A stretch of 64,000 nucleotides of DNA from Arabidopsis thaliana (GCF_000001735.4 NC_003074.8:10912101-10976100), one strand, 5' to 3'. Counted from the stretch's first letter, positions 37,012 through 48,755 are shown. Notes: a model not told the origin generated them from the sequence alone. Numbers and translations: made by a program.

Positions 37012-38389
37012 GATCACATTCTAAATTTCTAAAATTATGATTTTAAATAAGAATTAACTTACTTATTTCTTTTTTTTTATAACTTTCTTATTTTACATAA
37101 TTATATAAGGGTAAAATAATTATTGTAACCTTATTGATGCTACAAATTTGTGAAATACATATGCTATTACCGTTCATAAAATTTGTTTTAGTGGTATTCT
37201 AGAGTATATATGTGTAGAAAATCTAACAAAATATTTGGCCCTAAGAAGAAAAATCTTTTTGAAAATAGTATCTTACGATCAACAACAACACAACTATTAA
37301 CTTCTTATTTTCTGACAATTTGCTTTACTTACAGCTAAACGACACCGGTTCAGTTCTGGTCGTAATAACGACACAACTATCCGAAACCGTACTTTGATTT
37401 CCGCGATAGTTCTTCTAATTTGACTAATATAGCCTCATTAGTCAGCTATATTTACAATCAAGCCCCTGAGCCGTGTTGTTTTGACTTTTGAACCTCTGTG
37501 CGCTTCTTGTCACTAATCCACCAGACACGACCAAATATTTTTAGTATTTTGTTTTATCATAAACTGAAATAATGATTGTTAATGACGATAAATTAATATT
37601 TTAAAACTTGTCAACAAACTACGTAATCATAATTAACACGCAAAGATTTAAAAGTGACACGTATTAGTAAACTTCATCCACGACATCATCCTTATAGTTT
37701 AGAAGCTCGCCACGTAAATTAAACGATCTTGGAATAATCATTACTTGAAAAGTCAAAACCCCAAATTTTTCTTCTAAATTTTCGAATCGGTTTCAGCAAA
37801 ATACAAAGTTAATAAATTGTAATAATGTTTTTGATAAATCAAACCTGGTTGATAAGTAATAATTAATGTTATTACAGCTCACAAGTTGACTAAGCAATAA
37901 AAGAAAATGTTTAGTTTTAAATTTAAATAGATGATAAAGACGGAACATAAAAACGAGGATTCTCTTTTATTATTTTCTTGGGTATAAGAATCATGAATTG
38001 CATGGTTGGTCCGTAATAAAGATAAAGTTTTGTTGGCTTTTATTTTGCTTGTAAGCATAAGCATGTGGTCCTAAGAAATATAAGAACTAATAATTAATGG
38101 GATTTAATTGAAAATAAAAACTCTAAACAGCTTACTCTTGTTTATGTCTTTCCGTTAACTAATGTTTATTGTTGGTGCAAAAGAACCAAAAATAATGTTT
38201 ATTTTGTATAAATTTCATAATTTTTATATATATTTTATTAATTGATTTGGTTAGTTTAAGTAGGAATATGTCGATATGTTATATAATCGATTTTTCCCGA
38301 TTTAAGTAGAATTAGACCATTACACCGTCCAATTCGAATTTGAATGTTTTCTGATTAATGTTATGGGTTAGTCAGTCCGCTTGCACTTC
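37012..38389. other. Intergenic DNA
   Basis: No gene. Composition is slightly less AT-rich at 37330-37530, without recognisable domains. Confidence 0.45.
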
Positions 38390-38530
38390 TAACTAGTAGG
38401 TAAACTAGTTGGACCAAAACCCAATTGATAAATCATACAAACGCACTTTTGTTTCTATGAAGAATCGAACTCGGATTTGGAAATTTCACCTTTCACCAAA
38501 GCTTCCTCTGCCACTAAATCACAAAGGCTT
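38390..38530 (-). mobile_element. SINE-like sequence
   Basis: On the minus strand, TTTAGTGGCAGAGGAAGC (box A-like) is followed about 40 bases later by CCGAGTTCGATTCTTC (box B-like) and a body ending near GTCCAACTAGTTTACC. Spacing fits a tRNA-derived Pol III promoter. No target-site duplication or poly(A) tail was found, so the ends are approximate. Confidence 0.5.
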
Positions 38531-40830
38531 TGACAAAAAATATTGAATAACATTTTATTTACGGTGAATTATGTTCATTAAATACTTACGATTTAATTTA
38601 TGACAATAGATAAATAAAAAACAAAACCTTTTTTACGGTTTTCCATTTTTAACGTGAAAGTAACCGAACATATAAACTATAACGAATACATTTAAATTTT
38701 GAATGGTAACAGTTTTTTTTTTTTAATACGAAATTTAGATTTTGAGAGTTTTAAATTTCAAAAATAAGAAGAATTTGAGAATTTTGCAAATTTCTAAAAA
38801 AAAATGAGCTTTTGAAACTGTTAATTAAAATGTTTTTCATTTAGTCTTTTCTCTTTTTCTATCAGTACAATCCAAAAAACGGAAAACCAAAATGTATAGT
38901 ATAATCTAAAAACACTCAAATATTCATGGCCTTACTCTTAAAGCCTTAATATGTAGCATTAAAATTATGAATAAAACTCTTCGATCTGATTATTTTAATA
39001 TCCGTGCTTTTCATAGTTCTGATTACATGCACATTCTAAAAAATAGGCTATTACAGGATTGGACACATTTTGAATCAGAAATTTGAAAAAGGAACAATCC
39101 ATTTGGGCTTATATAATTAGGTATTTATAATAGTTTAACTGACAGTTTTACCTCTCTGAAAACTCAATTCACGATCTCAACCAGTTCATCATTAACAAGT
39201 CCCAGTTGCTTTGCTTCGCTGCGATCGCTTCGTCAACGCCGTCTACGTCAACTCCAAAACCATCTCCGTCAACTCCAATTTCATCAACATTGTTTCCTTT
39301 TTCTACGATTCGAAAAATATCTTCGTCGCCAATATGGTAAACTCAATGAATCCAATTAAATTTGTTTTGATGAAAGGAATCTAAACTCTAAAATTATATA
39401 TAGGGAACCAAAAGATCTAATCATAGACACATATTGAATCAATTGAAAATTAATATGGAAATCTAAATTATTTTAAGTTTTAAGCTAGAAAGGGTAAAGA
39501 GTTAATCTGAGACTTTGAGCCTCACTGTGCTAGCTTCAGTGAGAGACAAAGTGGGTGTTCTTGGGTGTGAGGAGCAAAAGTAATTGAGAAAAAATGAATA
39601 ATCGTGGCTTGCTTAGAGTGTTGCAGCTTGTTTGCAACAATGCGAAGAGGAAAATATAAAATAAGAAGAAATTCAGTATGAAAAGTGAAAAAGAATGAAA
39701 TCGTAAAAAGAAAAGAGATAGAAATATCTAATTTTGTGAGACATATAAAATATGCTTTTTTCGATAAAAGGATAATTGTGATTTATTCATAATTGATCCG
39801 AGAGGTAATTAAGTACATATAGTTAATGAAATGGTCATTCCCGTCTTAAAACTTTTAACCGGTCATCAAAATTCATTGACCACCATACGGTAATCTTTTT
39901 TTTTTTTTTGGACAAATCATACGGTAATCTATATAACACTTATTCATAAGATTCTCCATAAGGTACTCTTTTTGCAAAACTTACATAGATATCCAAATGG
40001 ACACTTAAATTCAAACAAATGAAAAAAAATCCTTACAACATTTAAATCAGTAACGGAGTGATCAATACTATATATTCAGATTTGAGAAATTGAATGATTG
40101 AAATATATGAGATATCAGTACAACGTTGAGTGGCCCCTTTTAAAGAACAAGTATCAATGACCCTAGCACCCAAGAATTGGTACTACAAAATCTTTAGTGG
40201 GTCCAATAATTGTTTATACCACACCACAAATTTCATATATCTACTGTTACTACTTATATCATATAGCTTGGAGGCATAACTTACATTTTCTAGTCACATC
40301 CATCACACACAATTTCAGAATATAACACACCAATGTACCGTATTATGTAAAACTTTAATTCTTTCGAATTGAGCTTTATGTGAAACTGAAAACACGAGGT
40401 AGATTTATAAATCGGTAAAAAGAAAGAAAAGAAACGGAATCTGTAAGAGAGCCAGTATTCTTATTATATATTTAGGGGTGCGATTAATAACTTTTGAGTT
40501 GAAGTTGGGCAAAACTGAAAATATGGTAATGTTAAGGGTGGGATCTGATGAGTTGCTGGGAAGAACACATGCATGAGTTGTTTGGGCTTTAAAATCACTT
40601 CAAATAATTGTCTGTTTTGTAGGGCACAATGTCTCCTTTGTTAGGTGTAATCAAACCTCCTTCCATAGACAGCTTGTGTAAAAATTATAATGTCCTAATA
40701 TTTAGTTCCCATAATTCTTGATTGTAAATATTAATACAAATAGACGAAATATATATATATATATATATATTCATATTAATATAAACAATTTTAAATTATT
40801 ATATACATATTCACCAGCCTCGCTATTATT
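38531..40830. other. Intergenic DNA with MITE-like debris
   Basis: 38700-38950 shares motifs (TTGAATGGTA, TTTTTAGATTTTGAGAG, ATTCATGGCC) with the MITE at 48756-49097 and may be an older relative. A GC-richer patch at 39180-39340 (CGTCAACGCCGTCTACGTCAAC) looks coding-like but no gene is recognised. A (TA)10 run lies at about 40750-40771. Confidence 0.4.
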
Positions 40831-42640
40831 CTCTTTCAGACACAATAATCGAGGAATCTCCATAGATTCTATTCTCCGACGCCGGCGAAGCCCTCCCCTG
40901 CCGACGTCGGGACATAAGTCACCATATCTTCCCTCGTTCTCGATCTCGTGTTCATGCTATCTTTTTAGATAAACTTTTTTTTTAATCTCTTTAAAGCTTT
41001 TCGATCTTTCTCGATCCACATGTATCTCCCAAGCAGATGGCCAGCGATGTCCATCTATCACGCCCTACTCGAATCTTCTTCCCTGACATCATACCCTTTG
41101 CCCCTCTTGACCCCGATTTCCCTCACTGGAGAATCCAAACTCCCATGGTCTTCTACATGTGCCTTGAATCCCGAATCAACCCCTCAGTCACCGCCTTTTC
41201 GTTCACCGGAGATGCTTGAGCCACCGCGAAACCCATCAGCATCTAGGCCTTGTCATTTAGATTTCGGATCGGATTCGGTTTGGATTATTTCGGATTCGGA
41301 TAATTCGGATGAGAGAGTTATTATCAGTTCGGATTATATGACTATTCGGTTCGGTTTTGGTTTGGATTGTGTCGGATTCAGATCGGTTTCGGATCAGTTT
41401 TTGAGAATTTTTTAATAAAAATCGTTGGGTTTTATTAAAATTTGTTTTTTTTTTGCAAAATATTGTATAATTATAACAAATATAACAAAAAAATTTTCAG
41501 ATATCAAGATTATTTCGGATATTTTTTGCTATTTAGTATTTTTGAGTATAAATTATAACTAAATATAACTAATATTTTTATATATATAATTTTATTTTGG
41601 ATTAGCGGATATTCTTTCGGTTTTCGGTTTGGATTGGATTCGGTTCGGATAATTCGGGTAGGAGAATTCATTATTCGTTCGAATTTTGTGACTATTCAGT
41701 TCGGTTTCGAAGTCGAATTTTTCAGATCGATTTTTGGATTTTGAATTTTATGCCCAGCCCTAAGCATCTCAGTACGGCCGCCGCTCTCAGATCCGTAATT
41801 TGCCAACCTAAGTGAAATTAGGTTCTCACTTGGTGGGTTTACAAATTTCGGTCCAATAAGATGTCTAGAGCCTAACTTCATTTGTTGTGACCCAAAGCAT
41901 ATTCAGCAAATATTCAGGTCTGATCTAAACTCATCTTTTCCCAATCTTAGTCAATCTTTGTTTTGCTTCGTGATACCGATTGAGAAAGGATATCAATTAA
42001 GACATAAGCCGCCATCGTTAATAGTTAGGTATAAGGATTTTTTGAGAACCATGCCATCAGTTACAACTAGGAATATGATTCACGAAATCATTGCGTTTGA
42101 AACCAAAAGATTGTAGGAACTCGGTATTATGATAAAGTCTCTACTGAAGCTTCCCTAACCCTTTTTATTCGGTGTCCTTGAACCAACACCTACGAATGGT
42201 GGATCTTCCGGAATTTATTTTTTAAAGTGAGCTTTTTCTTAAGATATTTGGACAAGATCATGGATATTTGGCAAATTAAAAGTTTGAAGAAGAACAACAT
42301 TATGATCCCGTCTCCAAGGAGAGGTGGTTACCGAAACTTCTACACCTTTTTTGTTTGCTAACCTCCTCCATGGAGCCCTTTTTCAAAGGCTTTTATGCGT
42401 TATTCATGCAAGCCGTCTATGACCACTCGTTGGTCGAGGATTTCGTAAAGTTCGTCTTCATGGTCGAATCTCCAAGAGTTCAACAGATTTTTTAAACTTT
42501 GCAAACTTTTTATTGGTGAACATATTCTTGAAAAACTCATGAAGCTTTTATCTTTATTTCTTTTATATTATTTTAGCTTCAATTTGTATGAACTTCCCTC
42601 GTTTGAGGTTTTATATATATATAAAAACTACGGGATTATT
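40831..42640 (+). other. Mixed-composition segment, possible non-coding retroposon
   Basis: The composition changes from AT-rich spacer to balanced, exon-like DNA, but frames are short and closed (for example 41037-41219). It reads through the insertion of 41245-41761 as one sequence and fades out near TTTTATATATATATAAAAAC at 42610-42630. This resembles the texture of the 18-21 kb retroposon, but no poly(A) tail or duplication could be defined. Confidence 0.3.
41245..41761. mobile_element. hAT-like non-autonomous element rich in TTCGGAT motifs
   Basis: Ends AGGCCTTGTCATT (left) and AGGGCTGGGCATA (right, reverse complement) are imperfect terminal inverted repeats of the YAGGGCTGGGCA type known from hAT elements. 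Flanks CAGCATCT (41237-41244) and AAGCATCT (41762-41769) form an 8-bp duplication with one mismatch, the hAT length. The 517-bp interior is mostly permutations of TTCGGATTCGGTTTGGAT with no coding capacity. Confidence 0.6.
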
Positions 42641-42966
42641 TTTATTTAAAACTTTACCATTTTAAAATAATAGCAATGTTTTTGTGAATAGTGCACACGA
42701 ATAATTCAGTAATGTCATTCATTTTAAGTAAGAGTTTATGACACAAATCTTAATGGGTCCGAAATATTTCAGAGAGTAGTTCTTCCAAATCAATAAGTCA
42801 GCTTGTCCATGATGTGTCTACAATAATTAGACATCTAAGTATGTGAAGGCTAATCGTTAGTTTACTCAAAACATTCTTCCTTTTCTTAAAAAGATTTCAA
42901 TTTAAAATCTAAAGTAATCTTTGAAACTAGAAGCTTGCACTAAACCAAAGTGAATCAAAGAAACAG
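42641..42966. other. Intergenic DNA
   Basis: Nothing recognised. Confidence 0.45.
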
Positions 42967-42980
42967 AACTTTGAAAAATA

Positions 42981-43152
42981 GTAAAATGTCAATGGCTCAA
43001 CTAGTAAAGTAACTCATCTACAAAGTTTAGAGATTGCTGGTTCGACTATAACATTTAGAAAGAAACCATATAAGAGGTTGTAGTTCTCAATCTCAGAAGA
43101 TGTACAAATCTAGATTCAAAATCCCTTATTTATTCAAAAAAAGAAAAAAAAA
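42981..43152 (+). mobile_element. SINE with poly(A) tail and target-site duplication
   Basis: TGGCTCAACTAGTAAAGTAAC (box A region) and GATTGCTGGTTCGACT (box B) are followed by a body ending in an A-rich tail (43135-43152). It is flanked by AACTTTGAAAAATA (42967-42980) and AACTTTTAAAAATA (43153-43166), 13 of 14 bases identical. The body resembles but is not identical to the 17.5-kb SINE. Confidence 0.8.
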
Positions 43153-43468
43153 AACTTTTAAAAATAATTCAAATTATTGATTAAAGAAATATTCAAAAAC
43201 CGGCTGAAACTATTTTTTCTAAAACAATTTCCATAACGTAGAAAGTCAAAAACTCAACGATCAACAATGAGTGTTGTTTTGATATTTACTGCCGCTAAGA
43301 ACCATAAATAAGATGAAAAAGGAAAATGCAAGAATATTTTGAAGAAAACAAGAATCACAATATGTTGGTTAATCACAAATCCAATTTTGTATCTAATAGG
43401 AAAAATATATAAATAAAGAAAAAATGAAGATGGAAAAAGTAAACAAAAAATTGCATAAACATATTTTT

Positions 43469-45310
43469 AAGAAATGGTTAGGAATGCCCTTCTAAAGATT
43501 ATCTTCTTTAATATTACCCTCCCATTTTTATCGATACCTTTTTTAATTATTAATGATCATTTTGCCCTTATTTAAAAAATATTTAACTCAACAAAATAAG
43601 AGTTAGGCCGAGCACAAGGCAAGTACTTGCTATTTTACAAGTACTTGTAACCCGCTTTGACTCGTACGAGTAATTAACATTTGAGCTTGATACTTGACTC
43701 GTTTGAGCAAGTATTTGCTATAACAAGTACTCGTCCAAAATTTTGTTACTTGCAAGTAACTTGACCCGGGTAGTTGGCTTGTTACTTGCAAGCTACTTGT
43801 TACTTGAAGTCTCATATATATTACAGAACATGAGTTCTAAACATCACAAAACATTAAAGTTCTAAACATCTTAAAACCACAACACATTAAAAGTTCTAAA
43901 AGATAAGCATCTTGGTTCAAATTGAAATCGTTCTTATCTAATTATCTTTCTTCTTGAGTTCTTGAATCTCTTTTTTGCCTATAAATAAAACCAACATAAC
44001 AAATGCATGTATTAGTGTTACGCTTTAAAACCAAACTTGAAAATCACGAAGTACTCCCATACCTTTTATTCTTCCTCCAAACTCAAACCCACTCCTTGCA
44101 CCAAATTTCTATAAGAAATTGAAGTTACAAATTCTGTTAAATTAACATAAAAATTGTAAGGGTTGGGCTGCTGGATTTTACTTTTAGGTTCAAAACTAAA
44201 GAGAAGGGTTGGGCTGCTGGGTTTTATTTTTGGGTTTATGGTTTTGTGGGCTTTACAAAATTGCTATTTGGCTTTATGGTTTTATGGGTTTTACAAAATT
44301 GATACAAAAACTATAACTCTAAGTATAATTAGCAAGTATTAAGTAACAAGTAACAGGGCAAGTTTTTTTTTTTTTTATGATACTTGATACTTGACTTGCA
44401 CTTGCAAGTAATAGAATTATCATACTTGATATTTGACTTGCACTTGCAAGTAATAGAATTGTCATACTTGCTATTTTGACTTGTCTATAACGAGTACTTG
44501 AATTTTCAAGGCAAGTACGAGTCGAGTAGCGAGTATTAGGCGAGTAACAGGTACTTGTGCTCAATGGATTTTCCCGCCAAAAACTTCCCAACAATATTTT
44601 TCGCACCAAAAAAAATTCGAAAATAATTTTCCCGCCAAAACTATTTCCGACAAATATTTCCGTCAAAACAAATTCAGTAAAAAAAAATTTAGTCAATTTG
44701 TTTTGTAAAAACAATTCTCTTTAAAAATATTTTTGACGGGAAATAGATTTACAAAGAATTTTAAAAACTTTTTAAGAGATTTACAAGAATTTTAAAAGGG
44801 GTTTAAAAGAATTTACAAGAGTTTAAAAGGATTTATAAGGGTTTTAAAATGATTTTATAATGGTTTAAAAAAGTTTACAAGGGTTACTAAAAAAATTTAA
44901 AATCCTTTAAAAACTCTTATAAATCTATTAAAATCCTTTTATAAAGCTGTAGAAGAGTTCTTAAAGGGTATCAAAAGATTTACAAAGGGTTTTAAAGAGT
45001 TTTAAAAGGATAATCAAAAGTTTATAAAGACTTTATAAGGGATGAAAACTCTTGTAAATCCTTTTACAACCTTTATATGGCTTTTAAACAATTTACAAGA
45101 ATTTTAAAATATTTATAAAAGTTTTTTAAGAGTTTTAAAAGACTTTATAAGAGTTTTAAAAAACTTTACAAAGATTTACAAGTGTTTTAATGACTTTTAC
45201 AAAGGTTTAAAAAAAAAATACAATGATTTTATAAGAGTTTTTAAAAGATTTACAAATATTTTAAAAAGATTTTATAAGGTTTAAAAAAAAATTAACAAAG
45301 ATTTTTTAAA
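43469..45310. repeat. Unnamed dispersed repeat, copy 2, interrupted by a nested element
   Basis: It starts AAATGGTTAGGAATGCCCTTC and has the same landmark order as copy 1: TACCCTCCCATTTTTATC, a CCCTTATTT segment, CCGTCAAAAC, TTTTTGACGGGAAATAGATTTAC, then from about 44750 a long field of degenerate TTTTAAAAGGATTTACAAGGG-type units. The left part ends near 43605 and resumes near 44567, with an unrelated palindrome-rich element between. The monomer field here (about 560 bp) is longer than in copy 1. Confidence 0.65.
43606..44566. mobile_element. Nested element packed with CAAGTACTTG/ACTTGCAAGT palindromes
   Basis: The left end GGCCGAGCACAAGGCAAG and the right end, reverse complement ATTGAGCACAAGTACC, share GAGCACAAG as an imperfect inverted terminus. 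Subterminal zones (43606-43815 and 44330-44560) hold dozens of CAAGTACTTG, ACTTGCAAGT and TACTTGAC motifs in both orientations. The middle has small duplications (GGGTTGGGCTGCTGGRTTTTA at 44160 and 44207). Dense subterminal motifs suggest transposase-binding sites of a hAT-type element, but no duplication could be matched. No coding capacity. Confidence 0.55.
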
Positions 45311-46566
45311 ATTCATATTCATGCGAAATTGTTTTGGAGGGAAAATATAAATTTTGGCAGAAAAATTTGAAAACCTGAAATTATTTGCCGCCAACATAGA
45401 TTTGACTTTCTCATTATGTTCGGTTGTTCACTCAACAAAAGAAGAATAATTTACTCATTTAACACATATATAAAAGAAGAATTATTTAGTCATTTACCTA
45501 CATGAAAAGACATTATTGCAAAGAAACATGAAAAAGGTATTTGTACAAATCCCCTTATTCTTATACAAATTGGCTTAAAGATGAACAAATAAAACAAATG
45601 AGCCTACATTACCGAATATGGGTCTTGGACCCATTAAAATTTCCCCCTTTGCATTCGAATTATTTAATTTTCCGCTAAATAAGTTCAAACGAGACATCGG
45701 AAACTAACCGAAGAGAAGAATCCAACGCCGGTAGTCATTCCACAATCGGAAACTAAAGTTAACACCGAGTGGACCGGAGAGTAGTAATGGAGGAAGATGA
45801 TGAACCAATGGCACCGAATCCGAGTCTGACTAGAGAAAATCTGGAATTTCGAGACTTTACATTAAATTTTTATGAAATATCAAAGAAATTATATCCCACA
45901 CATTTGTAACAAATATTATAACACATTTTCTGTATCAGAGAGAAAATAGATGAGAGTAATAAGGAGTTAAAGGAACTTGAGTCTGTGCATGTAAAGCATA
46001 AGAAGAGACAAGAGGTTAGTTAGAAACCCATATGTGTTCTGCTTTCATGCTCAGGGCTGACGTGCTTAATACTATTTTTTTTTCTCTCCAAAGTTTCTAC
46101 AAATGTTGAATCACTAGTCTTCCTTTGCGATGATTAGGTTCTTGATAGGACGTTAAGCACATGAAGGACTTGAAAAACGTGAAGCAAAAAATCAAGAAAC
46201 TCGAGGATAAACTTGGAAAGCCTTGACAGATGCTCAGAAACAGAGAGCTCTCTGATAAAGGAAGAAAAAGCTGCAGCAACCACCTCTATGAAAGCATGAA
46301 GCAACGAAGCTCGGAAAGTGGAAAAGGTACTTTTATTAGGATATGGCTGTAATATATGCAGCTTAGATGGTGAAACTGAAAGTATGCATCTTAACTTGTT
46401 GGAATTGAGAATCCTAGATTAAATCCTGCAAGAAGTAAAGCTTGGTTGTGAAGAACAGAAGAAGCATCGTAAGAAGAAGACGATGTCGATGTCGGAGAAG
46501 AGACATCATGACGAGAAGGGTCAACGAAAAGATTCATTGTAGCACAATGGTTAAAATTGAGGATCA

Positions 46567-46708
46567 TTTTTTGGTAAAGACCCTAGGCGAAGCTTAGAGG
46601 TCGCCGGTTCGAGTGACGGTTGGAACAAAACTAATATTACATGCTGTGGTTTCGGGTCTGGAGTGATTACGGGATTCGGCCTAGAACCTCCTGGTATTTC
46701 AAAAAAAA
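46567..46708 (+). mobile_element. SINE (same family as 17461-17631), 5'-truncated
   Basis: TGGTAAAGACCCTAGGCGAAG, GGTCGCCGGTTCGAGTGACG and CATGCTGTGGTTTCGGG match the 17.5-kb SINE closely, and it ends in an A8 run (46701-46708). The very start of the head is missing or replaced. It lies between preserved blocks of the SMC4 pseudogene, so it inserted into an intron or after decay. Confidence 0.82.
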
Positions 46709-46845
46709 GAAGAGAAGTGTAAATGGGCTGCAGATGGATTAAGGGCCCAAATGAAGAATGTGTTTCTTGTGGCCTGCAAGTAAAAAGGCCTAACAAGTTA
46801 AGTGTGTTTTGTTGTAAAGTATCTAAGGAACTAGTGATGTTAAAG

Positions 46846-47083
46846 TGTTGTTGTTAGAGTCCCAATGAGTAGTGTGGCTACACTCAAAGTAGGAGGCTTG
46901 TGTAAGAGTTCCTAGAACTAGGAGTATGGACTAATGTGTAAGAATTATGATTATCTAAGTGCAAGTGTGTCAAGTAGAAGTAGTATATGTATGTGTTGTG
47001 TTGTGTCTTGTAAAATATCGAAGTTTATTATCAATGTAAACAATAAAGTGTTTAAACGTGTTCATGTACTTTCTGTTTTAACA
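46846..47083 (+). mobile_element. Possible copia-type solo LTR or LTR fragment
   Basis: The segment begins TGTTGTTGTTAGAGTCCCA and ends TTCTGTTTTAACA (TGTT...AACA), is about 240 bp long and contains AATAAAG near its end, as Ty1/copia LTRs often do. No matching 5-bp duplication or second LTR is visible. It lies inside the SMC4 pseudogene. Confidence 0.4.
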
Positions 47084-47789
47084 AGAACAAAGAAGAGGTT
47101 GTGAGAAAAACAGAGATTTTGTGGCGAGAATTACAACATAACTTCTGCAGGAATCACTTAAAGAACAAGAAACATGTATTCCACAAGAGCAGGCAGCCAG
47201 ACAAAAGGTTGCTGAGCTCAAATCAGCTTATTAGGCAACGCGCATTGCATATGGTGGGAACAGAGAAATTCGAAGAGTTAGTTGTGACTCTGGATGGTGC
47301 TCTCTTTGAAAAATATGGTACCATGAGTGGAGACAGTATCGAGCTCTCCAACATTGTTGACATGTTAAGCAATATCCGTGAAAAGATTCCCAATGCTGTG
47401 AGACAGTATCGAGCTGCAGAGAACAAAGTCTCTCACCTAGAGATGGGATTGGCGAAAGCCAAAGAGAGGTATTGGTTATGATGTGGTTCTACTTTTGTTT
47501 TTGACTAATCTCATATTGTCAAAATCCATGTTATACACATTTTAGTTAACATAAAAAATTGGTACACCTACTTTTCTCGTATTTTCAAACCAATAAAACT
47601 TCTTTTGGACTAAAATCAAACTTGTTCTTAAGAAGACAAAATGCACCAAACATAAAATGCATTATTCTCAAATACTCAAAAACAAAGCCTTTCTTATTTT
47701 GTCTTTGAAAGTAAAGACCCTTTTATTAGCAGCACCTTGATATATGAAACAAGAAGACATAAAAGATAGATAAAACGCAAACAACTTCT

Positions 47790-48628
47790 TCAAGCCGAAG
47801 CCGGAGAAGAATCATCTTGTACAAACTTCTCAAACTCTTCCCTACTTCTCCCATTCGGATTCTTCTTCCACTCCATGAATTTCGTCGCCGCCTCTATAAA
47901 TTTCTCCATATGAAGCCTCTTCCATTCCTACCAAAATCCACACACACATTTCACCAAAACAAACCTAAAACACACACAAAACTTCTTCATGAAAATCAAG
48001 AAAGAAGATTATCAAACCTCGAAATCCCATTCTCCATACATATTAGGATCATCCTTGTTTGCCCATACAATTGTTTCAACTTGCTTCTTCTCCAAAGTAT
48101 CCTGATGAATCAAAAGCTTCATTCCTTAAGCTAACCATCAGATATCATAATATTGTGATTAGAGAATATTGAAGTAGTAACTTACAGTCAAAACAACTTC
48201 AACAGTCTTCCTCACATATTCAGTTCCTTCAATCATATCTAAACTCTCTAACTGAGAATCTGTTAATCCAGTTAGTATCTACAACAACAAAAACATCAAG
48301 GTTATATTCTAAGATCCAAAACACAAAATCAAAGAAGAAACCAATACCTTGCCATTGATTAATCCATTGTCGGAAGGAGAAATACATGGATGCAAACGAC
48401 CTTTAAGTCTATACAAGTGACTGCAAAAATAAATCGAATTGAATCAATTCTTGACGCTTAAGGAAGATAAAGATCGGAGAAGTGAAGAGACAGAGAGACG
48501 TACTAGCCGTGGAGTTGAGCGGAAACCATGACCGGAGCACATTCGAGAATTAAATTAACAACGGCTGGTTCTTGGAAACTGCCGTAGACGAAGACGTCGT
48601 GCGATGGAGATTGATCGGAGCTTGTCAT
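47790..48628 (-). CDS. AIG2-like protein, copy A (AIG2B-like)
   Basis: An intact five-exon gene: exons 48628-48504, 48420-48348, 48278-48186, 48101-48018 and 47927-47790, all with GT-AG introns, giving 170 residues. The fold is gamma-glutamylcyclotransferase-like. VYGSFQEP (14-21) is the substrate-loop motif (YGSL in relatives), and LDMIEGTEY has Glu83 at the position of the family's catalytic Glu; YGEWDFEEW follows. The C-terminal helix region is basic/acidic (FMEWKKNPNGRSREEFEKF). AIG2 was named in A. thaliana as induced by avrRpt2-dependent recognition, and AIG2A/AIG2B have been linked to restraint of tryptophan-derived defence metabolism. The exact substrate is unknown to me. Copy B lies 7.6 kb away with identical exon lengths except the last. 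Only about 127 bases separate its ATG from a MITE upstream. Confidence 0.93.
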
Positions 48629-48755
48629 TGTTTTTATTTTCACTGTGAAATTGGAGTTTGTCTGAAAAATGTGATGTATTTATTCTTGTTGTATAGCCAT
48701 CGTTTGTTGACGATTCTCTTCCTTCAGACTTTTCTCATTGGCTTTTTGTTATAAA

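Larger units (their letters stand above)
45787..47481 (+). pseudogene. Condensin subunit SMC4 pseudogene
   Basis: SMC4 is the ATPase core of condensin. Scattered blocks match it in the correct order. An opening MEEDDEPM (45787) resembles the SMC4 N-terminus. 45939-46014 encodes KIDESNKELKELESVHVKHK from coiled coil 1. 46138-46326 contains DVKHMKDLKNVKQKIKKLED and DAQKQRAL in shifted frames. 47101-47481 contains SLKEQETCIPQEQAARQKV in one frame and VVTLDGALFEKYGTMSG, IVDMLSNIREKIPNAVRQ, YRAAENKVSHLEM in another, from the hinge-proximal region and coiled coil 2. The ATPase heads (Walker A, signature, Walker B) and most of the protein are missing. AG/GT boundaries flanking the blocks (for example 45937-45938, 46015-46016) show it derives from an intron-containing copy. 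Frameshifts, stops, a SINE and an LTR-like insertion make it non-functional. Confidence 0.85.

Noticed and set aside
39180..39340. GC-richer coding-like patch (GTCAACGCCGTCTACGTCAAC)
   Set aside because: Reads as a short open stretch but no start, splice borders or family could be supported.
47101..47481. 126-codon open frame as an independent gene
   Set aside because: Its C-terminal half is SMC4 coiled-coil sequence and its first half is SMC4 in another frame, so it is part of the pseudogene.
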